Notes under the pieces: generated by a model
Told to the model about the DNA's origin: nothing
What the model saw: the letters and a program-made list of their open reading frames with translations, nothing else
Database searches by the model: none
Made by a program: the position numbers and the translations under genes
Source of the DNA: Lysobacterales bacterium
GTDB lineage: Bacteria; Pseudomonadota; Gammaproteobacteria; Xanthomonadales; SZUA-36
Length of the DNA stretch: 64,000 nucleotides
Direction of reading: 5' to 3'
Assembly: GCA_014238945.1 (NCBI GenBank)
Contig: JABAAB010000070.1
Span: 1-64,000 of the forward strand
Shown: positions 30,854 to 39,840 of the stretch, piece after piece
How the letters are laid out: the number at the start of each line of letters is the position of its first letter
Numbering within the stretch: position 1 is the first letter of the stretch

Positions 30854-31967
30854 GGATAAAAACGCCGCGGGTCTACGCGGCCAGTCAGCTGGCCAGACGG
30901 CTATTTGTACGGTAGGAGCGGAGGGGAACAGTCTGCGTTACCGCGGTTTTGATGTGGTCGAGTTGGCAGACCAATCCACGTTCTATGAAACGGCCCACCT
31001 GATTTTGAAAGGGCATCTTCCGGTTCTTGCTGAACTCAATGCCTGGAAAGCAAAGCTCAAGAGAATGCGCGGATTGCCTCTCCCACTGCGGGAAGTGCTG
31101 GAAAGAATTCCCGCCGACAGCCATCCCATGGATGTGATGCGTACCGGTTGTTCATTTCTTGGTAATCTTGAAATGGAGGGAGACTTTTCAAATCAGGCAG
31201 ATGTTGCAGACAGGTTACTGGCTGCATTTCCGTCCATTATTACCTATTGGTACCGATACAGTCATGACGGGATTCGTATAGAAACCGAGACCGACGATGA
31301 CACCATTGGAGGCCATTTTCTGCACATGTTACATGGAAAGGAAGCCGATGAAGTTTCTACACGTGTCATGGATGTTTCGTTGATTCTCTATGCAGAGCAT
31401 GAGTTCAATGCTTCCACTTTTACCGCCCGTGTATGCGCGTCGACCCTGTCTGACCTGTATTCATGTGTTACAGCCGCAATTGGATCATTGCGTGGACCAT
31501 TGCACGGTGGTGCAAACGAGGCGGCGATGGATATGATCGAACAATACACCTCGGTCGATGAGGCTGTTGAGGACATCTATCGAAAATTGAAGGTCAGGGA
31601 ACTGATCATGGGCTTTGGCCACGCGGTGTACAAGGTACGTGACCCACGCAATGCCATTATCAAACAATGGTCAAGACAGCTTGCTGCTAAGGTGGGGAAT
31701 ATGAGGCTGTATGAGATTTCGGCAGCAATTGAGCGGGTGATGAAAGAAGAGAAAAACATGTTTGCCAATGCTGATTTCTTTCATGCCAGCGCTTACCATT
31801 TCATGAGAATACCGACCAAACTGTTCACACCGATATTTGTCATGTCAAGGATCACGGGCTGGGCTGCGCATTGCTTCGAACAACGCGCTGACAACCGGAT
31901 CATCCGGCCTGGTGCCGAATATATCGGTCACGACGACAGGTCATACATTCCTATTGGTTCCAGGTAG
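30846..31967 (+). CDS. prpC: 2-methylcitrate synthase
   Basis: The 373-residue citrate-synthase-family protein begins [24 protein letters not shown] and carries the catalytic [32 protein letters not shown] and the downstream aspartate region [14 protein letters not shown]. It joins propionyl-CoA and oxaloacetate. The short N-terminus and the prpB/prpD context favour methylcitrate over citrate synthase. Its start lies inside the end of prpB (ATGAGTAA). Confidence 0.95.
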   Translation: MSKDKNAAGLRGQSAGQTAICTVGAEGNSLRYRGFDVVELADQSTFYETAHLILKGHLPVLAELNAWKAKLKRMRGLPLPLREVLERIPADSHPMDVMRTGCSFLGNLEMEGDFSNQADVADRLLAAFPSIITYWYRYSHDGIRIETETDDDTIGGHFLHMLHGKEADEVSTRVMDVSLILYAEHEFNASTFTARVCASTLSDLYSCVTAAIGSLRGPLHGGANEAAMDMIEQYTSVDEAVEDIYRKLKVRELIMGFGHAVYKVRDPRNAIIKQWSRQLAAKVGNMRLYEISAAIERVMKEEKNMFANADFFHASAYHFMRIPTKLFTPIFVMSRITGWAAHCFEQRADNRIIRPGAEYIGHDDRSYIPIGSR

Positions 31968-31980
31968 GAGGTCGGTACAG

Positions 31981-33429
31981 ATGTCAAACATTGGAACCCG
32001 TTCCACCGATCGGCCGCAAGCCGATCGGGTCATTCAGGATATCGCGGATTACGTTTGTGATTTTGAGATCAAAAGCGACCTGGCATACTCCACCGCACAC
32101 TATTGTTTGATTGATAGCCTGGCCTGTTCGATGCTGGCTTTGAAGTTTCCGGATTGCACACGCCTTTTGGGCCCGGTGGTACCTGGTGCGACAATGACGG
32201 GGGGGGCACGTGTAGTCGGTACAGGTTATGAACTGGACCCCGCACAAGCCGCGTTTAACCTGGGCACCCTGATACGTTATCTGGATTTCAATGACACCTG
32301 GCTGGCGGCGGAATGGGGCCACCCTTCTGATAATCTGGGTGCCATACTTGCGGTGGCAGACTATTTGTCGCGTTTGAGACTGTCAAGGGGGCTGGAGCCC
32401 TTGAATGTCTGTGACGTCCTGACAGCCATGATAAAAGCCCATGAAATCCAGGGTGTCCTGGCACTGGAGAACAGCTTTAACAAAGTGGGACTGGATCATG
32501 TTTTGCTGGTTCGGGTTGCATCGACGGCCGTGGTAACAAAGATGCTGGGAGGTGGTAAAGAGCAGGTTATCAATGCGGTATCCAACGCCTGGATCGACGG
32601 CGGAGCCCTGCGCACTTACCGGCATGCACCGAACACGGGTTCAAGAAAAAGCTGGGCCGCGGGCGATGCCTGCCGTCGCGCAGTTACACTGGCTTTAATG
32701 GCCGTGAATGGCGAAATGGGGTATCCATCCGCATTAACGGCCGAGGTCTGGGGTTTTTATGATGTGTTATTTAAAAACCAGCCGTTCAGATTTCAGCGTG
32801 GCTATGGCAGCTATGTCATGGAAAATGTGTTGTTCAAAATTTCTTTCCCCGCCGAATTCCATGCGCAGACTGCAGTGGAGTGCGCCCTGCAACTGCATGG
32901 TCAGGTCAAGGACCGGCTGGATGATGTTTCCAGGGTCGTAATTGAAACCCAGGAGGCCGGGGTTCGGATAATTGACAAAAGCGGCCCACTGGCAAACTAT
33001 GCCGACCGTGATCACTGTATCCAGTACATGGTGGCCGTGCCACTGATCATGGGTGAATTGAACGCCGATTCCTATGCCGATCAGGTGGCATCCGACCCGA
33101 GAATAGATATTCTGAGGGCAAAGATGGAAGTTACCGAGAATGAGAAATTCACCCGTGAATATTTCGATCCTGACAAACGCGGCATCGGAAACGCGTTGCA
33201 GGTGTTTTTTAACGACGGTTCAAACACACCACGTGTTGAAATAAGTTATCCCATCGGCCACAGAAGTCGTCGTGAAGAAGGTATTCCGGTTTTGGTACGA
33301 AAGTTTGAAAAGGCTGTTTCTGATCACTTTTCCAATGATCAGGCCGCAGTAATTCTTACTGCCGTTGCATCAAAAAATTCGTTACAGAAAATGGCTGTTC
33401 CGGAGTTCATTGATGACTGGGTAGTTTAG
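31981..33429 (+). CDS. prpD: 2-methylcitrate dehydratase
   Basis: The 482-residue MmgE/PrpD-family protein (E. coli PrpD 483) has [83 protein letters not shown] and [15 protein letters not shown]. It dehydrates 2-methylcitrate to 2-methyl-cis-aconitate; a general aconitase (AcnB) would be needed for rehydration because no acnD or prpF follows. The track start at 31837 lies inside prpC; the ATG at 31981 follows AGGAGG by some 12 bases. It ends the mdh-prpBCD operon. Confidence 0.95.
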   Translation: MSNIGTRSTDRPQADRVIQDIADYVCDFEIKSDLAYSTAHYCLIDSLACSMLALKFPDCTRLLGPVVPGATMTGGARVVGTGYELDPAQAAFNLGTLIRYLDFNDTWLAAEWGHPSDNLGAILAVADYLSRLRLSRGLEPLNVCDVLTAMIKAHEIQGVLALENSFNKVGLDHVLLVRVASTAVVTKMLGGGKEQVINAVSNAWIDGGALRTYRHAPNTGSRKSWAAGDACRRAVTLALMAVNGEMGYPSALTAEVWGFYDVLFKNQPFRFQRGYGSYVMENVLFKISFPAEFHAQTAVECALQLHGQVKDRLDDVSRVVIETQEAGVRIIDKSGPLANYADRDHCIQYMVAVPLIMGELNADSYADQVASDPRIDILRAKMEVTENEKFTREYFDPDKRGIGNALQVFFNDGSNTPRVEISYPIGHRSRREEGIPVLVRKFEKAVSDHFSNDQAAVILTAVASKNSLQKMAVPEFIDDWVV

Positions 33430-33600
33430 TTCTTATAAAGACCAGTCGCGGTATGAACAGCCCATAAATGGAATCCTCACCAGGAAAGTATCGGGAGATC
33501 CTCAGGTCCGGAAAATGATCTGAATTCAGAACATCCCGGCAAATCTCTGGGTGGAGAACCGTTCCAAAAGACCTTTCCCGGTGATGTTTAAGATCGGTTG

Positions 33601-34857
33601 TTAACGCTTCATGAAATTAAAAAACTCTGCGTTGGATTTGGTGGCCTTCAATTTATCCAGCATGAACTCGATTGCCTGGATTTCGTCCATTGGATGCAGA
33701 AGTTTTCGCAATATCCAAACTTTTTGAAGCTGATTCTGATCAATCATCAACTCCTCTCGCCTGGTGCCGGAGCGATTGATGTCTATTGCCGGGTAAACGC
33801 GTTTTTCCGCGATCCTGCGAGCAAGGTGAATTTCCATGTTACCGGTACCCTTGAACTCCTCGTAGATGACTTCATCCATCTTGGAGCCTGTTTCCACCAG
33901 TGCCGTGGCGATGATAGTAAGGGACCCCCCCTCTGACACGTTTCTGGCCGCACCGAAGAACCGTTTGGGTCTTTGCAGAGCGTTAGCGTCCACACCACCG
34001 GTCAAAACCTTGCCGGATGACGGCGCCACGGTGTTGTAGGCACGTGCCAGGCGGGTGATGGAATCCAGCAGGATGACCACGTCGTGTTTGTGTTCCACCA
34101 GTCTTTTTGCCCGTTCGATGACCATTTCGGCGACCTGTACATGTCGGGAAGCAGGTTCATCGAAGGTGCTGGAAATCACTTCAGCATCCACGGACCGTTT
34201 CATTTCTGTAACTTCCTCAGGACGTTCATCGATGAGGAGGATGATCATTTTGCAGTCTAGATGATTGGCGCGAATACTGCTTGCAATATTCTGCAACATG
34301 ATGGTTTTACCGGCTTTTGGTGGTGATACCACCAGACCGCGCTGACCGAAACCTATGGGGGATACGAGATCAATAATTCGGGATGTGATGTCTTCGGTAC
34401 TGCCGGTGCCTCGTTCCAGAATAGACTGTTTGACCGGAAACTCAGGTGTCAGGTTTTCAAACAGAATTTTCTGTTTGGCTGCATCCGGCGATTCGTAGTT
34501 GATTTCTTCGACTTTCAACAAGGCAAAATATCGTTCACTATCTTTCGGGGGACGTATCTTACCGGCAAGCATGTCGCCGGTACGCAAACTGAATCTCCTG
34601 ATCTGGCTGGGTGATACATAAATGTCATCCGGGCCGGCAAGATAGGAACTGTCTGCCGAGCGGAGAAAACCAAAGCCGTCCTGCAGTATTTCAAGTACCC
34701 CCAGTCCATAGATACTATCGCCATTTTTTGCATGCGCCTTGAGGATGGAAAAAATGACATCCTGTTTGCGCGAACGGGCGACCCCTTCTATTCCCATTTC
34801 GTTGGCAATGTCCTGCAGTGCCGCAATGGGCTTTTGCTTTAATTCTGATAGATTCAT
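33601..34857 (-). CDS. rho: Transcription termination factor Rho
   Basis: The 418-residue product (E. coli 419) starts [22 protein letters not shown], with the RNA-binding RNP1-like GFGFLR (61-66), Walker A SPPKAGKT (178-185), [15 protein letters not shown], and the Q/R-loop parts downstream ([39 protein letters not shown]). It is the hexameric RNA helicase that ends transcription. The track adds 38 wrong N-terminal codons. It follows trxA on the same strand after a 302-base leader. Confidence 0.97.
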   Translation of the reverse strand: MNLSELKQKPIAALQDIANEMGIEGVARSRKQDVIFSILKAHAKNGDSIYGLGVLEILQDGFGFLRSADSSYLAGPDDIYVSPSQIRRFSLRTGDMLAGKIRPPKDSERYFALLKVEEINYESPDAAKQKILFENLTPEFPVKQSILERGTGSTEDITSRIIDLVSPIGFGQRGLVVSPPKAGKTIMLQNIASSIRANHLDCKMIILLIDERPEEVTEMKRSVDAEVISSTFDEPASRHVQVAEMVIERAKRLVEHKHDVVILLDSITRLARAYNTVAPSSGKVLTGGVDANALQRPKRFFGAARNVSEGGSLTIIATALVETGSKMDEVIYEEFKGTGNMEIHLARRIAEKRVYPAIDINRSGTRREELMIDQNQLQKVWILRKLLHPMDEIQAIEFMLDKLKATKSNAEFFNFMKR

Positions 34858-35159
34858 GTTTTGTGCTTTTGGTTTACGGGCGTATGCCCTTGAGTGGTTT
34901 GAGATATCAATGTGACCAATCGTGGTCGATTCAGTTGTCAGGATTGAGCGGCTTCCACGCGAAGGCGCCAAATGTTGTTTTTAAATCTTGCTCCAATGGG
35001 TATAACTTTCTAAGGGAACGAGATGAATTCGGTAGTCAGACCGGGTGGAATACCCGCTATGGATGCGGCAAAATTATCATGTTCATTGTTCCGCGTCCAG
35101 CGAATTTGTGAATTTTTACTTCAACCCGGCCCCATTACCGGTGACCGGGTCGCTAATAA
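34858..35159 (-). other. trxA-rho intergenic region, possible rho leader
   Basis: This 302-base stretch holds no convincing gene. Next to the rho start are two small hairpins, GGGC-GTAT-GCCC (34878-34889) and GACCA-ATCG-TGGTC (34914-34927). In E. coli rho is autoregulated by termination in its own leader, so a regulated leader would fit here, but no clear promoter or Rho-binding site can be named from sequence. Confidence 0.35.
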
Positions 35160-35486
35160 TTACAGGTTTTCTTCAACAAAAGAGGTGAGTGCTCCCTTTG
35201 ATACGGCCCCTACTTTGGTTGCCTGCACCTGGCCTCCCTTGAAAATCATCATGGTCGGAATGCCACGAATACTGTATTGCATTGGTGTAGCGCGGTTGGC
35301 GTCAATGTCCATTTTGGCAACAGTCAATTTACCTTCATATTCGTCCGCAATCTCGTGGATCAACGGTGCAATCATCTTGCACGGACCACACCACTCTGCC
35401 CAATAGTCGATCAGCACCGGGCCTTCGGCGTTTAATACTTTCTGTTCGAAGTCACCATCGGTGACATGGATAATGTTCTCGCTCAA
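35160..35486 (-). CDS. trxA: Thioredoxin 1
   Basis: The 108-residue protein has the active site W32-C-G-P-C36 in [18 protein letters not shown] and the cis-proline loop [12 protein letters not shown]. It is the cytoplasmic dithiol reductant. The rhlB / trxA-rho arrangement is that of E. coli, which supports the call. The divergent gap to rhlB is 230 bases and holds the promoters of both, not resolved here. Confidence 0.97.
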   Translation of the reverse strand: MSENIIHVTDGDFEQKVLNAEGPVLIDYWAEWCGPCKMIAPLIHEIADEYEGKLTVAKMDIDANRATPMQYSIRGIPTMMIFKGGQVQATKVGAVSKGALTSFVEENL

Positions 35487-35716
35487 TGTCGTTCTCCACG
35501 AAATGCACTGTTTCAGGACTGGTTAAAGCGTGGCAGCGCGGTTAATATGCCCTATTCGGTTTACTGCAGTGTGCATGCTTGCAAAAAGCGCAGGGCAGAA
35601 GTCGGAATCTAGCGGTATCAATATTAGTTGTCTGACTGACAATTTCAAGGTGCTTGCATTGAAATTCAAGGCCAACTGACAAAAAACTTAACCCGCCCGG
35701 AAGTGTGAACCTAACA

Positions 35717-36997
35717 ATGACCAAAAGCAATTCTAGTAATCCCTTGACTGATGTTGCGTTTTCAACGCTGAATCTGGACACAAGGATAATCACGGGTCTT
35801 GAACAGGCAAAATTCACCCATTGCACACCCATACAGGCATTAACTTTGCCCCCGGCGCTGGATGGTGACGACGTAGCCGGGCAGGCACAAACCGGTACCG
35901 GCAAGACGGCGGCGTTTTTACTGGTTATTTTCAATCAGTTACTAAAGCAGAAATCTGATCGTCACGGCACCAATCCACGTTCCTTGATAGTCGCGCCGAC
36001 CAGGGAACTGGCACTGCAAATACATCGCGATGCCCTGTTGTTGGGAGCAGAAACAGGTCTCAAAATGGGACTTGCCTATGGAGGTATTGACTATGAAAAG
36101 CAACGGCAGACCCTTCGAAATGGTGTCGATATACTCATTGGTACACCCGGCAGATTAATCGATTATTTAAAACAAAAAGTTTACAGCCTCCGGTACATAG
36201 AGGTCGCCGTTCTGGACGAGGCCGATCGCATGTTTGATCTGGGCTTCATCAGCGACATCAGATTTTTGCTACGCAGGACACCAAGACCTGAAGAACGCCA
36301 GTCATTGTTGTTTTCCGCCACGTTGTCGCATCGTGTGATGGAACTTGCCTACGAGCACATGAACAATCCGGAAACGATGAAGGTGGAGGCCGAAAATGTG
36401 ACGGTTGATCTGGTCGAACAAAAAGTATTTTATCCTGCGAATGAAGAAAAATTGCCACTGCTGATAGGTTTGATGCGCAGTCTTGGAGAAAGTCACAGCA
36501 TGGTATTTACCAACACACGGGCAGCAGCTGATCGTGTTGGCCGGACTTTGAGTGCCAACGGAATTCAAAGCGCTGTCATTTCAGGCAGGGTGCGACAGGA
36601 AACAAGACAGAAATTGCTAAAACGTTTCCATGACGGACAGGTTCCGGTACTCGTAGCGACAGATGTTGCTGCACGTGGTTTGCATATTCCTGATGTGACC
36701 CACGTATTTAATTTTGACTTGCCTCAGGATGCTCCGGACTATGTTCACAGAATTGGGCGTACGGCACGTCTTGGGGCTAAAGGCGATGCCATCAGTTTTG
36801 CCTGTGAAGATTATGCATTTCACTTACCCGAAATTGAAGAATATGTTGGCTATTCGATTCCCACGGCTAGCGCTGGAGCCGAATTAATGCCAGAGATCAT
36901 CATCCCACCGACCCCAAAACGTAACAAGTCACGGAAATTTTCACACAATAAGCGGGGTCAGAAGAGCCATTACAGAAATAAGGGTGCCAAGCGCTGA
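35717..36997 (+). CDS. rhlB: DEAD-box RNA helicase RhlB
   Basis: The 426-residue helicase has [16 protein letters not shown] (Q motif), AQTGTGKT (57-64), [10 protein letters not shown], the DEAD box in [33 protein letters not shown] and [31 protein letters not shown], all close to E. coli RhlB. The tail is basic. RhlB unwinds RNA for the degradosome. The start at the ATG 35717 replaces the GTG at 35705. It is divergent from trxA as in E. coli, and only two bases before ftsE, which is unusual. Confidence 0.93.
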   Translation: MTKSNSSNPLTDVAFSTLNLDTRIITGLEQAKFTHCTPIQALTLPPALDGDDVAGQAQTGTGKTAAFLLVIFNQLLKQKSDRHGTNPRSLIVAPTRELALQIHRDALLLGAETGLKMGLAYGGIDYEKQRQTLRNGVDILIGTPGRLIDYLKQKVYSLRYIEVAVLDEADRMFDLGFISDIRFLLRRTPRPEERQSLLFSATLSHRVMELAYEHMNNPETMKVEAENVTVDLVEQKVFYPANEEKLPLLIGLMRSLGESHSMVFTNTRAAADRVGRTLSANGIQSAVISGRVRQETRQKLLKRFHDGQVPVLVATDVAARGLHIPDVTHVFNFDLPQDAPDYVHRIGRTARLGAKGDAISFACEDYAFHLPEIEEYVGYSIPTASAGAELMPEIIIPPTPKRNKSRKFSHNKRGQKSHYRNKGAKR

Positions 36998-36999
36998 CC

Positions 37000-37680
37000 A
37001 TGATTCAATTTGAAAGGGTCAGCAAGCTCTACCCGGGTGGCAGCCGTGCACTTTCAGATGTCAGTTTCGCCATCGAACGCGGGAGCATGGTTTTTCTGAC
37101 CGGTCACTCCGGTGCCGGCAAAAGCACACTGTTGCGGCTGGTGATGATGCTGGAACGAGCGACCCGGGGCCAGGTATTTGTAAACGGACGTGACCTGGGT
37201 AAAACACCAGACCGCCATGCACCCCAGGTTCGCCAGGGAACCGGTATGATTTTCCAGGATCACAAACTACTCAATGATAAGACTGTGGCGGATAACGTTG
37301 CTCTGCCATTGATGATTACTGGACACCGCTATTCTGACATCCGCAAGCGTGTGCGTGCTGCTCTGGACAAAGTGGGGTTGCTTGAAAAGGAAAAGTCCTG
37401 GCCGCTAACCCTGTCAGGTGGAGAACAACAACGTGTTGGTATCGCAAGAGCCATTGTTTCCATGCCACCTTTGCTACTGGCAGATGAGCCAACGGGTAAC
37501 CTGGACCCAAAACTCTCATGGGAACTATTTGATTTGTTCAGGGAGGTCAGTGAGCAGGGGGTTACGGTATTGATTGCCAGCCATGACCTTGACCTGATCC
37601 GTCGAATGGGCAGGCGGGTACTGGTTTTATCCAATGGCCGCCTTGCGGATGATATACCCGCAAGCATTCACGAGCACTAG
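37000..37680 (+). CDS. ftsE: Cell division ATP-binding protein FtsE
   Basis: The 226-residue ABC ATPase has Walker A GHSGAGKST (35-43), MIFQDHKLLNDKTVADNVALPL, signature LSGGEQQRVGIARAI and Walker B LLLADEPTGNLDP. With FtsX it controls septal peptidoglycan hydrolases through EnvC and AmiA/B; an envC gene is also in this window. It starts two bases after rhlB and is 21 bases from ftsX. ftsY, its usual upstream partner, is absent. Confidence 0.96.
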   Translation: MIQFERVSKLYPGGSRALSDVSFAIERGSMVFLTGHSGAGKSTLLRLVMMLERATRGQVFVNGRDLGKTPDRHAPQVRQGTGMIFQDHKLLNDKTVADNVALPLMITGHRYSDIRKRVRAALDKVGLLEKEKSWPLTLSGGEQQRVGIARAIVSMPPLLLADEPTGNLDPKLSWELFDLFREVSEQGVTVLIASHDLDLIRRMGRRVLVLSNGRLADDIPASIHEH

Positions 37681-37701
37681 TGTTTCAGGAAACACTGTGT
37701 C

Positions 37702-38667
37702 ATGAACATCAATAAAATTCACCGTAAATCCCGTGCCTGGTTACGACGTCACAGTTACAGTTTTTTTTCCAGCCTCGGGGTGCTTCTACAACACAAGATC
37801 GGTACCTTGATGACCGTTCTGGTTTTGGGAATAGCCATGTTACTTCCATTGGGGTTGTACGCCACACTGGCCAACCTCGAGGGCATCGACCTTCGTCAGG
37901 AAGAATGGGGTGCGGTCACCGTTTTTTTTAAACCCGGCACCACGCAGTCCGAAGTCAAACGGGTTGCAGAAGAACTCAAGATAAATTTGCAACCTGACAC
38001 CGTGGTGATTATCAGTCCGGACGAGGGCATGGCAGAATTTCGTGATGTTTCCGGATTCGGTGGGTCATTGGATATGTTGGCGGAAAATCCATTGCCCTGG
38101 GTAATGCAGGTCAGTCCAAATTCCGGCGCACCTGCCATTGTTCAACAGCGTGTGGAAGACATCAGTCGCTACCTGGATAAACAGGAAAATGTTGAACGGA
38201 TACATTTTGATTTCAAATGGTTACAGAGACTGGGACGAATGATGGAGCTTGGTCAGGCTACGGTGACCGTTTTGGGTATTCTGTTTGGACTGGCCGTTGT
38301 GGTGGTGGTGTCCAATACCATTCGTCTGGATGTGGCATCCCGAACTGACGAAATAGAAATCCTGGCATTGGTAGGTGCCAGCCATGCGTTTGTGCGACAG
38401 CCTTTTCTCTATTCAGGGCTATGGTACGGTTTGATGGGCGGTATTTTGTCCATCGTTCTGTTGCAACTTACGTTACTTTATCTTGGACGGCCACTGGGTC
38501 TGTTACTGGAAACTTACGGAACGGTTTTCAGCTTGAAAGGGCTGGGCATATCCAATACCGCTTGGTTGCTGTTTTCTGCCGGATTTCTGGGTTGGTTGGG
38601 CGCCTGGATAGCGGTTCAGAGATATCTGCGCCAGCTACGAGTTGGAGGTCGGCTTGGCAGGCATTGA
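37702..38667 (+). CDS. ftsX: Cell division protein FtsX
   Basis: The 321-residue inner-membrane protein has TM1 at about 37-60 (MTVLVLGIAMLLPLGLYATL), a periplasmic domain to about 185, and three C-terminal TM segments with the FtsX/MacB permease marks VVVVSNTIRLDVASRTDEIEILALVGASHAFVRQPFLYSGLWYG. It passes the FtsE ATPase signal to periplasmic EnvC. It lies between ftsE and rpoH as in E. coli. Confidence 0.95.
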   Translation: MNINKIHRKSRAWLRRHSYSFFSSLGVLLQHKIGTLMTVLVLGIAMLLPLGLYATLANLEGIDLRQEEWGAVTVFFKPGTTQSEVKRVAEELKINLQPDTVVIISPDEGMAEFRDVSGFGGSLDMLAENPLPWVMQVSPNSGAPAIVQQRVEDISRYLDKQENVERIHFDFKWLQRLGRMMELGQATVTVLGILFGLAVVVVVSNTIRLDVASRTDEIEILALVGASHAFVRQPFLYSGLWYGLMGGILSIVLLQLTLLYLGRPLGLLLETYGTVFSLKGLGISNTAWLLFSAGFLGWLGAWIAVQRYLRQLRVGGRLGRH

Positions 38668-38821
38668 ATAGGGAACCAAATCGTAGAACTACTGTCTGTT
38701 CATACAGTGAGATAAATAATAATGGTCAAGTTGATCTGGTGACGACATGTTTGCACTGATCCACCCCGTCAATGTCTTGATTCATTCAACACCTACTGGT
38801 GCTGGTGATCAGGTCAGACAA

Positions 38822-38830
38822 TGGTATACT
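38822..38830 (+). promoter_or_regulatory. Extended -10 promoter of rpoH
   Basis: TGGTATACT gives a TGn extension directly before TATACT (38825-38830). The -35 region 16-17 bases upstream (CTGGTGA) is poor, which is common for extended -10 promoters. It would place the start about 20 bases before the strong AAAGGAGG ribosome site of rpoH, separating rpoH from ftsEX. Confidence 0.5.
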
Positions 38831-38855
38831 AGAGGGCTTGCGTAAAGGAGGTTAC

Positions 38856-39722
38856 ATGAGCAATACAACACTTGTTCCAAGCCATTTGATGGTCCCTGCC
38901 GGCACCGGCAGCCTCGGTGCGTATATCCAGGAAGTGAACCGGGTACCCATGCTGACACTGGAAGAAGAAAGGGAGCTGGCATACCGGTATCAGGAAGAAG
39001 GTGATCTGGATGCAGCACGGCGACTTGTTTTGGCTCACTTACGCTTTGTCGTACACGTGGCCAAAGGATACGGGGGCTATGGACTGCAGTTGGGTGATCT
39101 TATCCAGGAAGGTAATATTGGCTTGATGAAAGCCGTAAAACGATTTGATCCAGCGCGTGAAGTACGACTGGTATCATTCGCCGTTCATTGGATTCGGGCA
39201 GAAATGCATGAGTTTATCCTGCGTAACTGGCGGATTGTAAAGGTAGCAACTACCAAGGCTCAGCGGAAACTCTTTTTCAACCTGCGTAAATCCAAAAAAC
39301 GGCTTGGCTGGCTTAATTTGAAAGAAGTCAATGTGGTAGCCAGGGACCTTGGGGTGAAACCCGAGGTGGTACTTGAGATGGAGTCTCGTCTGTCCGGTCA
39401 GGATGTGGGATTTGACTTGTCCGCTGACTCAGACGATGACGACAGGCCATATGTGGCACCTTCAGCTTTCCTGGTGAGTAATTCTGACAGCCCCGAAGAC
39501 GAACTTGAGGCTTCGGATATGAAATCGCATCAGAATGGTTTGCTCTACCAGGGTCTTGATGAACTTGATGAGCGGAGTCAGGATATTATCCGTAGCCGAT
39601 GGCTTACGGATACCAAGTCAACGTTGCAAAAACTGGCCGATCGTTATGGGGTATCTGCAGAACGAATCCGACAGTTGGAAGTCAATGCGATGAACAAGAT
39701 GAGGGCAAGTATCAGTGCCTGA
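38856..39722 (+). CDS. rpoH: Heat-shock sigma factor RpoH (sigma32)
   Basis: The 288-residue sigma factor has region 1.2/2.1 [47 protein letters not shown], region 2 [49 protein letters not shown], the RpoH box [17 protein letters not shown] and a region 4 helix-turn-helix. It directs RNA polymerase to heat-shock promoters. The ATG at 38856 sits five bases after AAAGGAGG; the track start at 38799 is upstream of the promoter. Region 2.2 reads [18 protein letters not shown] as usual. Confidence 0.97.
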   Translation: MSNTTLVPSHLMVPAGTGSLGAYIQEVNRVPMLTLEEERELAYRYQEEGDLDAARRLVLAHLRFVVHVAKGYGGYGLQLGDLIQEGNIGLMKAVKRFDPAREVRLVSFAVHWIRAEMHEFILRNWRIVKVATTKAQRKLFFNLRKSKKRLGWLNLKEVNVVARDLGVKPEVVLEMESRLSGQDVGFDLSADSDDDDRPYVAPSAFLVSNSDSPEDELEASDMKSHQNGLLYQGLDELDERSQDIIRSRWLTDTKSTLQKLADRYGVSAERIRQLEVNAMNKMRASISA

Positions 39723-39743
39723 TCTGATCACCTGAAAGTTTGC

Positions 39744-39772
39744 AAAGGCCTCCAATCGGAGGCCTTTTTTTT
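39744..39772 (+). terminator. Intrinsic terminator of rpoH
   Basis: AAAGGCCTCC-AATC-GGAGGCCTTT is a perfect 10-bp stem with a four-base loop, followed by more T residues (eight T in a row). It lies 22 bases after the rpoH stop, ahead of the convergent gcvP. Confidence 0.92.
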
Positions 39773-39840
39773 GTGCTGAAAAAGGTTGCGACACAACGTA
39801 ACGAATGTGTCGGGATCTGCTGCAATGTGACAGGCAGCAC

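Noticed and set aside
30846-31967. Main TCA citrate synthase instead of methylcitrate synthase
   Set aside because: The short N-terminus and the position between prpB and prpD fit PrpC better.
35103-35159. Hairpin-like CCCGG...CCGGG sequence after trxA
   Set aside because: ACCCGG/CCGGGT arms exist but the inner part pairs poorly and no T-run follows, so I do not call a terminator.
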